Source: Aralia elata (lineage: Eukaryota > Streptophyta > Magnoliopsida > Apiales > Araliaceae). Taken from it: a stretch of DNA of 64,000 bases. The position numbers and the translations under genes were made by a program. The notes under the pieces are model-generated. The model saw only the letters and a program-made list of their open reading frames with translations. It was not told the origin of the DNA and did no database searches. Below, one piece after another: positions 21,156 through 33,706 of this stretch. The stretch is taken from NCBI GenBank assembly GCA_034770075.1, contig CM068382.1, forward strand, positions 87,661,766 through 87,725,765, given 5' to 3'. Within the stretch, counting starts at the first letter, position 1; the number at the start of each line of letters is the position of its first letter.

Positions 21156-22849
21156 TGGGAGAGCTGTCGTTAAGCAGTCCAAAATTAAACCTCACTTTTA
21201 CTCTATAAATTCAAATAATAAGCACAATAGCAAGTAAAGATCGATCCCACAGAGAATGATATTACTTTAGATTTATTCTAATGTTTCTAACTAAAAATAA
21301 TAAATAAAGAATTGAGGGGGATTTTGAATTATGATTAACTAGAGAAAACAAAGTTAAAATAATAAAGATAATCAAATAAATTAAAGTTTCAGTTCTTCAG
21401 TTCAATTTCACTAATTTACAGAAACAGCATAATCAAGTTAACATTATTTCTTCATTCAATGAAATTAACAACCCTAGATGATCAGCAATCGCTCAATTAT
21501 CCGAAATTCTCCTTAAGTTTAAATTTAATGTGACAATCGCCCCCACTAGACTCTAACTGTTATATAACCTAGAACTATCAGTCTAGATTTAATATGGCAA
21601 AAACATTAAGAATTAGAGAATTAGGTTGTTCCAAGCAACAATCACACTATCAGGGATTATTTAACTTGCCTTATGATAATCTTAATAATATCCAAAAGCT
21701 TGTTCACAATCAAATATTATTAAGTACTACCTGTGATCAGTTATAACATCGTTTGCTTAATATTATACCTTAATCTAGCAGATGTAAACAATTCACCAAC
21801 TTAATCCTGCAGAAACCAAATTAATAAACTGAATAACATATAAGAAATTCAACTAGATTATCAGAATAAATTTCATGCACGAAGGAATCAATAATATAAC
21901 TCAATTATTATATTAACTGTAAATATGGTTCCACATCCTTTCAGAACTGAATAAAATAACTAAGCTAGCATGCTGAATAATAAAATCTAAGATCAAGAAT
22001 AATGAATGTTGAATGTCTAACTGATTATAAGTAATAGGTATTTATAAACAAATCTCTAAAGCCTAGAAGAACTCTAATCCAATTCTACTTCGGAAGTCTT
22101 TTCTCTGCAAGTATGGTAGGATTCTAAATCCTTCTCAAACTCTGCAATCCAGCTTTGAGTAGCTTCCTTATCAAATTAGATTCAGTTTCTGTATTTGACT
22201 GCAACTCAGATTCCATATCAGACTCTACTTTTCGTAGTCAAAGATATTTTCCATGTAAGATTATAATTCCATCTCTAAATCCTCATACGAATCGAACTCT
22301 GACATCCCAACAACTCAAATTCTATTCAGAATTGGAAATCTGCATGTCGACCAAAATCGTAAAATAACACCCTCTCAGCAAACGTAGAGTATACTCCGCA
22401 CCAGCACTTATCGCGATCGTAGAGTTCTCTTGTCAGTCGTAGAGTAACTAGCTGCTGAGTAATCTTGCCAAACGTAGAGTAGCTCTCGGAACTGTAGAGT
22501 GACTTCGCCGCTGGACTAGAAAACGTAAAGTGCCGTGAGCCTGGTCGTCGAATGAATCTCAACAATCGTAGAGTGCAAATAGGAATCGTCAAACAACTCC
22601 GCCTAGCCTTCCTGCAATCGTAGGGCTGCCAGACTGCCATCCTAACACTACGAACGTAGAGCCCTTACCCAGCGATCGTAGAGTATTCTACAAAACAACA
22701 TAAAAATCAGCATTAAACCCATATTTGCAAAATCACATTGAATTCTTCTATAAATCGATAAATACCTTAAATCAGCTCATAACTACAGAAAACATATAAT
22801 AATACTAAGCATAAAGGAACCAAAAATATAGAATATTTTGCACTTATCA
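21156..22849 (-). mobile_element. 5' LTR of element B
   Basis: Ends CAGCTCTCCCA (21156) and TGATAAGTGC (22849) on the minus strand. It carries the CGTAGAG array at about 22355-22690. It matches the 3' LTR at 2713-4390 throughout, with scattered changes and a small indel near 21300. Confidence 0.9.
22355..22690 (-). repeat. CGTAGAG word array in 5' LTR of element B
   Basis: Copy for copy the counterpart of 3896-4231. Changes such as cgtagaat to cgtaaaat are visible, mostly C/T or G/A differences. Confidence 0.8.
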
Positions 22850-23670
22850 TTTATCATGCTAACTTAGTTCTTTTATTCAGTTCTGAAGGGATGTGGAACC
22901 ATATTTATAGTTGATATAATAATTGAGTTACATTATTAATTCCTTCGTGCATGAAATTTATTCTGATAATCTGGTTGAATTTCTTATATGTTATCCAGTT
23001 TACTAATTTGGTTTCTGCAGGATTAAATTAGTGAATTGTTAACAACTGCTAGATTAAAGTATGATATTAAGCAAACGATGTTATATCTGATCACATGTAG
23101 TACTTAGTAATATTTGATTGTGGACAAGCTTTTGGGTATTATTAAGATTATCAGAGGCAAGTTAAATAATCCCTGATAGTGTGATTGTTGCTTGGAACAA
23201 CCTAAGTCTCTAATTCTTAATGCTTCTGTCATATTAAATCTAGACTGATAGCTCTGAGTTATATAAAGTTAGAGTCTAGTGGGGGCGATTGTCACATTAG
23301 ATTTAAAAACTAAGGAGAATTTCAGATAATTGAGCGATTATTGATTATCTAGGGTTGTTAATTTCATTAAAGGAAGAAATAATATTAATTTGATTATTCT
23401 ATTACTGTAAATTAGTGAAGCTGAACTGAAGAATTGAAGCTTTTACATATTTGATTACCTTTATTAATTTAATTATGTTTTTCTTAGTTAATTATAATTG
23501 ATTCAAACCCCCCAACTTTTAATTACGGTTTTTATTTAGAATCATTAGAATAAATTCAAAATAATATCAATTCTCTGTGGGATCGATCCTTACTTACTAC
23601 TGTATTTATTATTTGAATTCGTAGAGTGAAAGTGAGAAAAATTTTAGATTGCTTGACGACAGCTCTCCTA
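22850..23670 (+). mobile_element. 3' LTR of element A, second part
   Basis: Continues the LTR interrupted at 2712, from catgctaacttag to the end ...gacagctctccta at 23670. Homologous to 59820-60455 of element D and, inverted, to 2713-3500 and 21156-22050. The next base begins copia element C. Confidence 0.88.
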
Positions 23671-26109
23671 GTGATCTGGAGTATGACTGGTTTCAAGGAA
23701 TCTATGTTAACAATTCTTCAACTATCTTCAGAAATAATTTCTCTGAAATTGAGAGATTATAAGTAAATTACAACAGCTTCTCTCAATAATGTGCCTATAT
23801 TGATAACTTACAGCACTAAATGTTGAGCATCATTCAAATGCATGATTAGGGATTTCAAGTCATTTTCCTCAATCACCAGTGTCAAGATCGAGACTTGGAA
23901 ATCGACTCTGTGAAGCTGACTAGATCAATTGATGTAAATGACTACGTGGTCAAAGATCTAGTCAGAAGGTTATCAAAGCTGAAATGTATCGAGGAAAGTT
24001 TAAAAGACTCATTTAAAAGCAAAACAATTGATTCAAAGGAGAAGCACTTGTAGTTGCTGCTCATGGATTTATTCAAGAAAATCATTAACTGCTAGTCCTG
24101 AAGGTAAAAGGTGCTCACTGGATATAGAGAATAGCTTTCCCAGGTATTCATGAGTATTCCCTTGAGTCCTACGGATGAAACCAATATTCAACGATCAAAT
24201 TCTTCAAAGCTGATCATGAATGAGAGGGGTGAGAAGATCAAGGCAATAAGGAGTGATCATGGCTGATTCACTTTACATTCAAGAAAGCACCCTACGAGTT
24301 ATGAAAAAGAGAAAAGCCAATTGTCAATAAAGATTCATGCACTCGGCTGTTCACAGTACATTCTCAACAATGGCAAGGAACATCAGACGAAGTTTTAGCT
24401 CAAGATAGTTGGAGGAATCTCTGTTTGACATTCTATGGAAAAACCAAGTTTATAGAGTGCTCAACAAGAATCTCTTAATGGTAGAAATCCTCATCCAACT
24501 CACAATTGATAAAGGTGATCAAGGTGAACTAGACATGGCAAAAGAACAAGAAAAAATCACACTAATGGATTCTCAAATCTAGTGCAGAAGAGTCCTACGA
24601 TTACAGAAGCAGAAGTCGCAAAATTAGAACTCAACGATTGTAGTACCAGACTAGGAAGTTGTAAAGTTCTTGGTTCTAATTTTGAAGAGTTTACGAATCA
24701 CTTGAGGTATAGAATTACTCTACATTTCTATAAAGAAGTCGAACCATAGTTTTTGCTTGAAGATTGTAGTCAGTAAAACTCGAAATCATCATTCGACATC
24801 TAGTAGCAAGAATGCAAGAGAGTACTTGGAATTCTGGTTAATGATAAATCCAAAGAAACAGAGAAGAAAGCTAGCCCTCCTGATGAAGAAGAAAACTGGT
24901 TTCTGGTCTTTCTAGAAGTGAAAGAAGCTGATCCTAAAGGGAAGCTTCACATATGAATTGATTTAGTAAACCAGACAAAAATTATTGAGATGACTCTTAC
25001 TGATATCATGGTGGAGAAAAGTTCTTCTAGTTTTGAGCACATCAATGGATGTATTGAGGGAAAGCAACCAAAAGAAAAGTTAATCAGGTTCTCTAGTGAC
25101 TCAGTGAACAAGAACAGAGGAATAATGCATAAAGCTTATTAATAAAAAGATGATATAGCAAGAAGAGGAGATCATATCAATGTCTATAAACTAATACCAG
25201 TATGGACATAGAATGAAGATGGATTTCAAAAGTTGATCAAAGATTGTAAAACAAACAAAATACTCTACGATAAGCAACGCTAACATTCTAAGAAGGATCG
25301 TAAAGTGGTTTGTATAGAAGTGACTTCGTAGAGTGCTTGGAGGAATAAAATATTTTTCACTCAGTGAAGAACTAAATAAGTGTGAAAGAAGCAAGTGGAG
25401 AACCAGAAACAAGATGAAGCTGATGTGATTACATGGAGCAAGGCAAGACTGAAGACTATTCTCAGGAGGAAAAGAGTTACTATGGCGAGACTATTATTGG
25501 AAGCCATCAAAATACTTCTAATCTATCAGGTTTAGAACAACCATGATGGGCAAGCTGAAATACTTCATTGGATTCTTGATATAGCAGACTAATCTTTACC
25601 AACCAAACCAGAAATGAGAAGCAGCTTGTAAAGCAACATAAAGATTATAAAATGAAACTTCTACTCTATAACAATAGAAGACAAAGCTATCTATTTGAAG
25701 GCAAGAAGTATTCACACCCTAAAAGGCTCATTGAGCAAAAAGCCAATCGAGTGTGGTTCATATGATGGTTGGCAAAGTAATCTAAAAAATTGTGCAACAA
25801 CAACAAAAGCAGATTACCAAAATAAAGGATGATCGTAGAACTCAAAGGAGATCGCTGAGCTGACGAAGTTTCGTAGAGTTAAATGACTCTTCAGAAGGAA
25901 CTCTACGAAGAATGAAATTAAGGCAATTAATTCAAAAAGCGCGTGCTACTCACGTTCTAGAAAAATGAGTGAAAAAAGGAAGTTATAACATTACAGCTGT
26001 AAAAACGTAGAAGTGATGCGACGTGCAACCAGTCACATCATGCCACGTTCCCCACTCAGCAAAATAGAGGGAAGTGGTATAAAATCATTTCAAAATCTTC
26101 ATCGTACCT
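23671..26109 (+). pseudogene. Degraded Ty1/copia pol remnant (SIRE/Maximus-like), element C
   Basis: No long frame survives, but copia pol words appear in order on the plus strand. Near 24235-24265 is KIKAIRSDHG, the integrase second-Asp motif. Near 25545-25650 is TMMGKLKYFIGF, then a stop and QTNLYQPNQK, which matches the RT segment usually written SMMGELKYFLG followed by QTK-type residues. Stops and frameshifts are dense. The 5' part lies left of the inserted element A and outside the window. CTACGAT/CGTAGAG words are scattered from about 24595 to 25910. The SIRE-like call relies mainly on the following env-like ORF and the LTR end. Confidence 0.6.
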
Positions 26110-26235
26110 TTGCGCTTCCAAACTGCAATTAGAGTCTTACTACTTTTAAACTCTCAAGAGTCCTCAAATCCTAATTGTCCAAGATCTCTAGAAATCTTTA
26201 ACATCCTTATGCTACCTTCTATTCAACTCAAGCTC

Positions 26236-28400
26236 ATGGCAAATCATCAAGTCATTCCCGAAAATCTAGTTTATTTTGATAAATTTGAAGATGCTGAACA
26301 GAAGTTCAAGGATATACTTAAGCTGATCAAAGACACTGGGTTCACAGAATGCTTGGAGACCAGCACCAGATTCTACTTTACTTTGGTAAAGGAGTTTTAC
26401 CTAAATGTTGTATATTGTGATGACGTTCTTGTTACGAAAGTCAAGGGAATCACTCTGTAAATGGGTGCTTCTGAGATCAATCACAATTTATGGTTTCTCA
26501 GTTAAGGAATTACTTCCTTCAATGCCATTGATGCGGAAGAAGGACTGCGATTGATGGGATACCAGAAGAAATCTCTCCTAAATGGAATCAAGAAGAAAGA
26601 TCTCCCTCAACAGTATGAGTTCCTTGCTGACATTGTTGGGATGTGTATTCTTTGCAAGGATACTGCGTATGATACTATCGGTGAACTGCAACTAAATTTC
26701 ATGACTGCTATCATTTTGGAGAAAAAAAATCAATTTTAGAGCTATTATTTTGAATTGGCTAACAAGTTGGATTATAGACACCAACACAAAAATAGAAGCA
26801 GGAAATTCAACTCCGAAAATGCTCTATGGGAGATTCATTAGCATCATTATGAAGAAAAGATTTTCAAGCAAAATTGGAGATGGAGAGGGAGAATTTTTGA
26901 ACTACAATAAGAGAATTACTCCCAGGCTATTTAAAGATTAGAAGAAAAACCCAAGCAAGGTAAAAAAATCAAGAAAATCTAAAGGCAGAAATGAACCTAT
27001 CAGAGGTAGAGAAGAAAAGTCCTCCAAAGTCAAAAGAAAGAGAAAAATAGATGAAGTTATGGAGACGGAATTGCAGGAAGCTGATACAAATGCTGATAGC
27101 AGAGCCCATGTCATTCATGATGACTAATCCTCTAAGAAGAAAAGGAAACTTGAGAAAGGAAAGAAGAAGGTTGAGAAGAGAAATGCAACTCCCAAAGTGC
27201 TTGAAAGAAATTTATCAGTTGATAAATCAACACAAAAGAAGAAGAAAGTAGAAAAGAAAACTATCAAAACTGCTCTAAGAAGGATGAACATGAGGATAAG
27301 AGAATAATGGAAGGGTCCAGTCAACACAAGGCCTCCTCAAATTATAGACATTGAAGATGAAGATAAGGAAGAATCACCAAGTCTTGAGAAGGGCATATCC
27401 TACACTTTTGAAGAAGAAACATTCACGAATAATTTAAAGGCTGGATTAGATAACAATAAAGATAGTATGTCTGAGGAAGAAGACATGACCATGTCTAACC
27501 AATAAGCAGAAATGGCTGTAAAGGATTTATCTCCTTAGCCTTTAGGTGATAATGAAATGGCTGAGACAACCTCAGTGCTTGAGCCAAGTTCAAAAGATGA
27601 GATGGTTGAAACAACGCCAGTGCTCAAACCTAGTGAGGCTGAAGCCTCAAAAGACCTAGACCCATAACTAGAAGAGGAGGAGAGTGAAAAAAATGAGGCC
27701 ATAAAGGTGTCCATACCAGAACCTAGCAAAGTTTGTGAGAAGACTTACTCTCTTGAATTTGAAAAAGGTGACAATAAGGCTGTGATGACTAATAATGAGT
27801 CAGAGCCCCAAGGAAATGAAGAAGAATAAATAATGAAAGTTTTAAGCTCCAGATCAAGGAAATCAAAGAAAAGGAAGAGGTCAAGTAGAGATGCTGAGAA
27901 AAAAAGTTAAGAAAGAAAGCACAAGCAAAATTCGCAAGGAGAAGAAGATGAGAAAGAAAATAGAAAAGAAGTTTAAGAAAGAAAGACGACCGAGAAAGAT
28001 TGAGAAGAAGAAATATGTAGAGTATCGAATAAGGTAAAGTGAGAAGGAAAGGAAAAGAAAGATGAAAATGAGAAGAATCACCGGAAGAAGATCCATAGGA
28101 ATTTTCAGCAATCTTAGTGGACATGAGAATACGCAGTTGCTGGATTTCATACCCATGTTGCCATTACTAAAGGCTATATATTTGAATGATCAAAGTTTTA
28201 TCAGGTGGAGCTATTTTGTGTTTCCCAATCTCAATTTTGTTGCCCAGAATTTCCCAAGGATTTTGTCGTTTGTAACTTCGTTAATCTGCAACGAGCCCTT
28301 TTATCCTAAATATCGAAGCTTTCAGGTAATCTCCATCTCTAATCTGACCGTTTCTCAAGAGGTCGTAGAGTCTTCCTCTACGATCCTCGAGTAACCTCAT
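26236..28400 (+). pseudogene. Env-like/third ORF remnant of copia element C (plant transposon protein domain plus Lys/Glu-rich tail)
   Basis: From ATG 26236 (MANHQVIPENLVYFDKFEDA) the frame shows TRFYFTLVKEFYLNVVYCDD, then past a TAA at 26458-26460 MGASEINHNLW. Downstream in the same frame are GYQKKSLLNGIKKKDLPQQY and ADIVGMCILCKDTAYDTIGE. These fit the 'putative plant transposon protein' domain (VREFYANL... and ...LTTV...LLYAILTGK-type words) found after pol in SIRE-like elements. From about 26900 to 28120 the sequence is a frameshifted Lys/Glu/Arg-rich tract. Around 28340-28560 three CGTAGAG/CTCTACG inverted pairs occur. The true product is unknown, and it is broken throughout. Confidence 0.55.
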
Positions 28401-29344
28401 ACTCACACCAACTTTCTATTCGAAGAGTCTCAACACTCTGTAAATAATGATCAGAATACTACCCTTCCAGTCGTAGAGTCCTAACACTCTACGGACCATG
28501 AAAATTTAATTTTCCTTCCGATCATAGAGTCCCAAAACTCTATGATTAATTATAATAATACTTCATCTCTTTAATAAACTCTTGTACCCATTCCCTTTAT
28601 ATTCCCAATACCAAATCCAGAATCCACTCCACTCAACTCCTCAGATGTTCCATCCTCATCCCAACATTCTCAGGAGAAAGTTGCCATACCTGTAAATCAT
28701 TTCATGGAAGATACTTTATTGGAAGATGGGTTCTTAAGAACTATTCAGGAGCAACAACAGTTTCTTCAGTATATTCAGCAGTAGAGTGAGAACTTTGCAG
28801 ACATTGTAACAACCACAATTTTTGACCTCAATGCTACTTTTAAAGACAATCCAAATATGTGAAAGTTCGTGCTGGAATGCCTCCTTCCCGATGGTACGAT
28901 GATGACAAAAAGGGGGAGAAAGAAGTAGAAGTAGGTGGAGTCAAGAGAAAAAGAAAAGAATGTCAGAAGAAAGGGAGAGTTAAGGGGGAAAGTTAAATTA
29001 AGAAGTTACAATCTCAAGGGGAGCAAGATTAGGTCTGATGGAAGATGCCTGAGTTAGGGGGAGAAGAAAAGCATCAAGAAAGAAGATCAGCCAGGAAAGC
29101 AGAAGCACACACAAAAGAAGCAAGAAGCTCGAAATAAAGGAGTAAGTATTAGGTTATTTTGTCACTATTATATCTTTTGGATTATGTAAGTAGACTATGT
29201 AAGCATTATCGTTTAATTAATGAATTAATCATTTTGTATTAGCAGTACAATATCTTACTGTATTTTAATACATTATTTAATTTTCAAGCAAAAGCAGCAA
29301 ATGTTATAAATTAGTGGTTTTGTCATCATCAAACAATGGAAGAT
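28401..29344 (+). other. 3' internal region of element C
   Basis: Mostly noncoding. Near 28890-28920 a gatgacaaaaagggggaga block resembles the end of SIRE-type third ORFs, or a PPT. The likely functional PPT is aacaatggaagatt just before 29345, preceded by ttgtcatcatca, which is characteristic of SIRE-like 3' ends. Confidence 0.55.
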
Positions 29345-29404
29345 TGTTGAAGCCTATTTGATTTGATAATGATAACTGTTGTAATTGTGTGAATGAAATT
29401 ATAT

Positions 29405-29550
29405 GCTTAATTATCTATGTGATTATGTGTTTATGTTCTAATGTGATTACGTGCTTATGTGTCTATGTGATCATATTGGTTTATGTGACTATTTGATTGT
29501 GTGCTTACATGACTATATGTTTATGTGATAAATGTGACTTGTTAAAAAAT
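29405..29550 (+). repeat. Degenerate TATGTGATTATGTGYTTATG repeats
   Basis: Irregular tandem copies of tatgtgattatgtgcttatg-like words of about 10-20 bases, just inside the C LTR. Confidence 0.8.
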
Positions 29551-29849
29551 GAATGTGGAATGTGCGATTCATTTGTATAACTAGATGCTGAATAAGAGTT
29601 ACTCTGCACGTTTGTAGTGTAAATACTGTAAGCAGAGTAATCTAAGTGTTCAGAGAATAAAATGATCAATGTATAGTTGTATAAGCAAGTTTTGTAAGTC
29701 TTTCAATCAAAAATATGTACAAGGACTTAGATTAGAAATATCAAAAATATTAGGTTGATCTAACTGAATAAATCTGATGTATAATTATTAGGAATCCCGA
29801 ATTTGTAAAAGTTACTTTGTCAGTCAAGATGGATTACAGAGTTAACTCA

Positions 29850-30610
29850 TGATCGTAAAACATTAGATGAACCGTAGAGCTTCGCAAAGCAAAAGATCAT
29901 TCCATAAATTGAGCAAAGAATCGTAAAGCTCACTCCATTCTAAAAAGAAAAGTCAAAGATATAAAGTGATCTAAGCTGCAAAGAGATCTCAAAGCTAAAG
30001 GAAGAATCGCAACAAAGTTCGTTGAATTATCCTCAGAACTGTAAAGCGAAAAATGAGATCGCAGAGTCTTAGCCAGACAAAAGCTCACTTCATAGAGTAA
30101 TTGAAGAATTACAAAGACTCAACGTAGAGTGGTTCAATCAATCATTGAAAAAACTCAGGGATCATTCGGAAAAGGACAAGATAGATGAATCAACACTAGA
30201 ACGTAGATCACACAACAGATCAGAATTATATGGCAGCTGAAAAACGACTATAATGAAGAAAAGGCTACAAAATCGTAAAGTTAACCATGTAGATAAAAGG
30301 TGATAGCAAAGCTCTCTCATAAATCATGAAGATAAGTTGAAGGATGAGCAAGTAAAGGTCAATTCGTAAAGGTATACTCTGCCTGGTCATAAAGGATAAG
30401 TTAGTTCGCAAAGTCACTCAGAGATCGTAGAGCAGTAGCAGACATTGTAAAGCTTCAAAGAGACAACAAGACCATAGAGTTGTCTGCAACATCGTAAAAC
30501 TGTTAAGTCTGCCCAAGTTTCGTAATGCACTCATTCATATGACAGATAGTTGAGCAAAACGTAGAGCTCAACTCTACGAGTTGTGTAACTCTACTAAGGC
30601 AATAGATCGT
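29850..30610 (+). repeat. CGTAGAG/CGTAAAG word array in the copia LTR
   Basis: About twenty copies of atcgtaaagctc, cgtagagct and related words at irregular spacing, including actctacgagttgtgtaact near 30570. It is the same word family as in the unrelated gypsy LTRs. Many copies show G-to-A change (cgtaaag). Confidence 0.7.
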
Positions 30611-31069
30611 AAAGCAAAGTCAGGTCTAACAAAAAGACTGACAATAGAACGTTGCAAGTAGAAGATCCCAAAGTGTCAAACAATATATACTTAGTATGTG
30701 TCTACTGGCTAGTTTATTGAAAGTGACATGTCAAAGAAGTAAGTAAAGTTGTAGTTTGATGTGACAAGTCCAGAGGCAGAAAGTACGCTAACACAACAGC
30801 TCCAGAAAGTCAACATCAAGGATATCAAAATATTTGTGCATTAAATGTTTCAACGAACACTTTGCAATGGGAAAATTTATAGAAGACTATAAAAGCGCAT
30901 TAAGATTCAAAATCAAAGGGGTTAGAGAGATGGTGGATGAACATGAAAAGTGTAGAGTATAAAATCAAAAATAAAAATACAAGAACATACTCTATGATCC
31001 ACCAAGAACACAAAAAGAGCAAAACAGAAGAAGACGTAGAGCAGATTAACTCTACAACAAGAGATGTGT

Positions 31070-31385
31070 TCTGAGCTGCTAAGTACAAGAGAAAGAAGAG
31101 CATAAATGTCATCTTAGCATCAATCATGAGAAACTACTAAGTACCAAATGGAAGGAGCTTTACAGTCATCCTAGTAGTCCATCATGAGTAGCTGTCAAGT
31201 ACCAAGAAAAAGGTGCTGAATTGCCATCTTAGCAGCACAACAAATGATCATAAGAAGATGTTGAGTACCAGAAGAAGTCGAACCTCATTGCAACACTCAA
31301 CTACATCTCTAGGATGATCATATTCAAGCTGTTGAGTACCTGAAGACAAAGGAGCCTAAATGCCATCTCAACTGCACTTCCAATA
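31070..31385 (+). repeat. Tandem repeat of about 60-65 bp, about five degenerate copies
   Basis: Each unit contains (c/g)t(g/a)ttgagtacc or ctaagtacca, then a purine-rich stretch and gccatcttagcagcac-like words. Confidence 0.75.
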
Positions 31386-31449
31386 ACTATCAACAAATAG
31401 AACATTCTGAGACTTAGTAAGTCGAAGTAATCCTAGGGATTCAGAGAGA

Positions 31450-31640
31450 AAACGTGTTCTTATCTTAGTGCATAAATATCCAAGTCTGCTGGGCTTGAAG
31501 AAGGCGAGAGTGTCCTTGTCTTAGTGACTAAATATCCAAGTCTGTTGGGCTTAAAGAGGGCAACATGGTCCTTGTCTTAGTGACAAAATATTCAAGTCTG
31601 CCGGGCTTGAAGAGGGCAGAGTATCTTGGTCTAGGCGACC
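31450..31640 (+). repeat. 56-bp tandem repeat, three copies plus a partial
   Basis: Units start gtgtccttgtcttagtgac and contain caagtctgytgggcttgaag. The period is exactly 56 bases for the middle copies, with few differences. Confidence 0.9.
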
Positions 31641-31970
31641 GAATTCTTAGTAGATTTCCTACTTGTTAAAGTTGAAGAATGGAGTAGGAGTTGTTTTGTT
31701 TTCGAACCACTTAAAACTCTCTTGTGTCATTTACTATCTGTCATTTACATTCTGTGAGCTAAGTTTATTATATTTGATAAATGGAAAACTTCCACTTGGA
31801 CTAAATTCAGAAATGAGATATTAATAAATCTTTAAGAGGGCTTTTTCAAACTAATATTCTGTCGTGCAAAAGCAATCTTGGTTAAATGAACTATTTGGTA
31901 ATATCCTTAAATAAGCCAAAAGTTAAGAAGACCTATTCAACCCCCTTCTTTATGCCTCTTGGAAATAACA

Positions 31971-33423
31971 GTATATATACCTGTACATGTATAAATTTGT
32001 CATTTAACAGTGGTATACAATATAACAAAGTATTAACATCAATTGATTATAAATCTTGCATAATTATTTTATTATATACTATGTTAAAGAAAAGTTACAT
32101 ATAAATATTATTTCTAGTTTTATTATTTTATTTTATTGATTATATATCAGTTTTAATTTTATATGACTAGGTAAATATTTTTTTGTTATTAATTTAACGT
32201 TGTGCAAGAATTAAAGAAAAAAATTGAAACTTTTAAATTTTATTTTGAATTGATACAAATGCGGATATATGAATATTTGATATATTTATTCATTTTATAT
32301 TGTACAAAACGAATAATATTCGTATTTGAGTATTAATTATATGACAAATATAGATATGACATTACATATTATATATCTGTTAGATATGATATTAATACGA
32401 ATATCAAAATTTATACCGATATACCATATTCACACCTAAAAATATTCGTTTATAACTCCATCCACACGTTCGGTTTTGTTTCACTAAATGCTCTCATTCT
32501 TTTGATCGCCTTCTTCCACTGTTTATAACTCTATCCACATGTTCTGTTTTATTTCACTAAATGCTTTTATTCTTTTGATCGCCTTCTTCCACTGTTTCAC
32601 CATCTGAAACAAATTCGTCTCTTTCTAATATATATTATAGAACTTTCGAGATTCTTGCCATCAATATAGTAAATTCCTTTTGTGAAGGTATTTCATAAAA
32701 TTTTATAATTTTTTTTGTGCCATAACAAACACAACATTATATTACATTAACAAAAAACAAAACATACAGATAGAATCTTATATTAAACCACACATCTGGT
32801 TTTTCCCTTCAGAGTCAAAAATTAAAGTTTGGTAAACAAAAGTAGGAGGATTAACAAAAGAGACAAAAAGATCCTCCTTTTGAGAATTTAGGATCTTATT
32901 TTTGTTTTCAAATATTTATCCTTGGGTTGTTTAATTACTTCAATTCTAAATGATGAAAACATATTCAATTAAATTGTGGATTCTACGTGCTCGACACAAT
33001 GCCCAAGTCAAGGTCACCCCCCTTCCCCTAAAAAATTATGTATATATAATAGTAGTTTTTGAATATAACACATTTCCTCCTCTTCATAAAAGTAGTTTCA
33101 TTTAAAAATTTGTAAATATTAAGATATCTTTTGTTTAATTTTCACCATTAAAATAATAAATCCTTAATAATTAGTATGGTATGATAATGAAATATTGATA
33201 AAAAAAGTTGATATTGTGTCAGTTTCATTTTTTTTGTTAGGTCATTTTTTTACTATTATTATTATTAAAAAGTATACTATTTTACTATTTTTTTTTCTTT
33301 TTAATGGATTTTTTTGTGTGTGGCATGGAAGGATTATTTAAAACATCAATCCAAAGTAGAGTACCATGAAAACATACAAATTAATTCACTATTCCAAGAA
33401 AAAAATGTACTTCATAAAATTTT
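31971..33423. other. AT-rich spacer between the two nested clusters
   Basis: No gene or element ends are recognised. It contains a 73-bp tandem duplication (32448-32597). This is probably older, unnamed repeat or intergenic DNA. Confidence 0.55.
32448..32597. repeat. 73-bp tandem duplication
   Basis: gtttataactc...ttcttccact occurs twice in direct succession (32448 and 32521) with a few substitutions. Confidence 0.9.
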
Positions 33424-33706
33424 TGTTCTGCCAAACTATGACAAATACAATAAAGCAACGCAGAAAGATAAAAACAATAACACAATGTTTTACGTGGAAA
33501 CCCAAATCGAAAAATGACCATTGAGAAGGCAGAAAAAATTCACTAAATAAATATTTAAAGAGTACAAGATAAAGAGAGAACTATGATAATTCTAAGAATG
33601 TTTCTAAATGAATCTAAATATCTCTTCTCTAAAATCCTAGCACCTATATTTATAGGCATAGAAAATTCCATAACCAAACAGGATAAGAAATACTAAATTG
33701 AGTATA
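33424..33706 (-). mobile_element. 3' LTR of copia element E, distal part
   Basis: The minus-strand LTR end is ...GGCAGAACA at 33424. It has a TATAAATA box near 33650 and the start of the transcript region. It is separated from its first 88 bases (45594-45681, beginning TGTTAGGTATG) by the MULE. With both parts joined the LTR is about 370 bp with TGTT...AACA ends. The 10-bp MULE target duplication marks the break. Confidence 0.8.

Larger units (their letters stand above)
2713..22849 (-). mobile_element. Athila-like Ty3/gypsy retrotransposon B, nested in element A
   Basis: The element lies on the minus strand: 5' LTR 21156-22849, PBS 21132-21150, gag 20459-21089, pol end 5539-6833, polypurine tract 4391-4406 and 3' LTR 2713-4390. 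The two LTRs are about 1.68 and 1.69 kb and look about 94-95% identical where I compared them by eye. The flanks are tttag (2708-2712) and tttat (22850-22854), a 5-bp target duplication with one mismatch, inside A's LTR. The middle of gag-pol is absent and a 13.6-kb foreign island (6834-20455) takes its place. Confidence 0.85.
29345..31970 (+). mobile_element. 3' LTR of SIRE-like copia element C, about 2.6 kb
   Basis: It begins TGTTGAAGCC directly after the PPT-like aacaatggaagatt and ends near cctattcaacccccttct...aataaca (31970). The 'attcaacccccttct' motif near the 3' end is typical of SIRE/copia LTRs. The LTR holds four kinds of internal repeat (29405-29550, 29850-30610, 31070-31385, 31450-31640). 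The exact 3' edge is inferred from the CA end, since no partner LTR is in the window. Confidence 0.6.

Noticed and set aside
27124..28156. Minus-strand Ser/Phe/Leu-rich open frames
   Set aside because: They are antisense shadows of the Lys/Glu-rich plus-strand tract of element C.
29345..31970. CRISPR-like array because of repeated short words with variable spacers
   Set aside because: The words are degenerate, occur in both orientations, spacers are irregular, and the host is a plant retrotransposon LTR. No cas genes.
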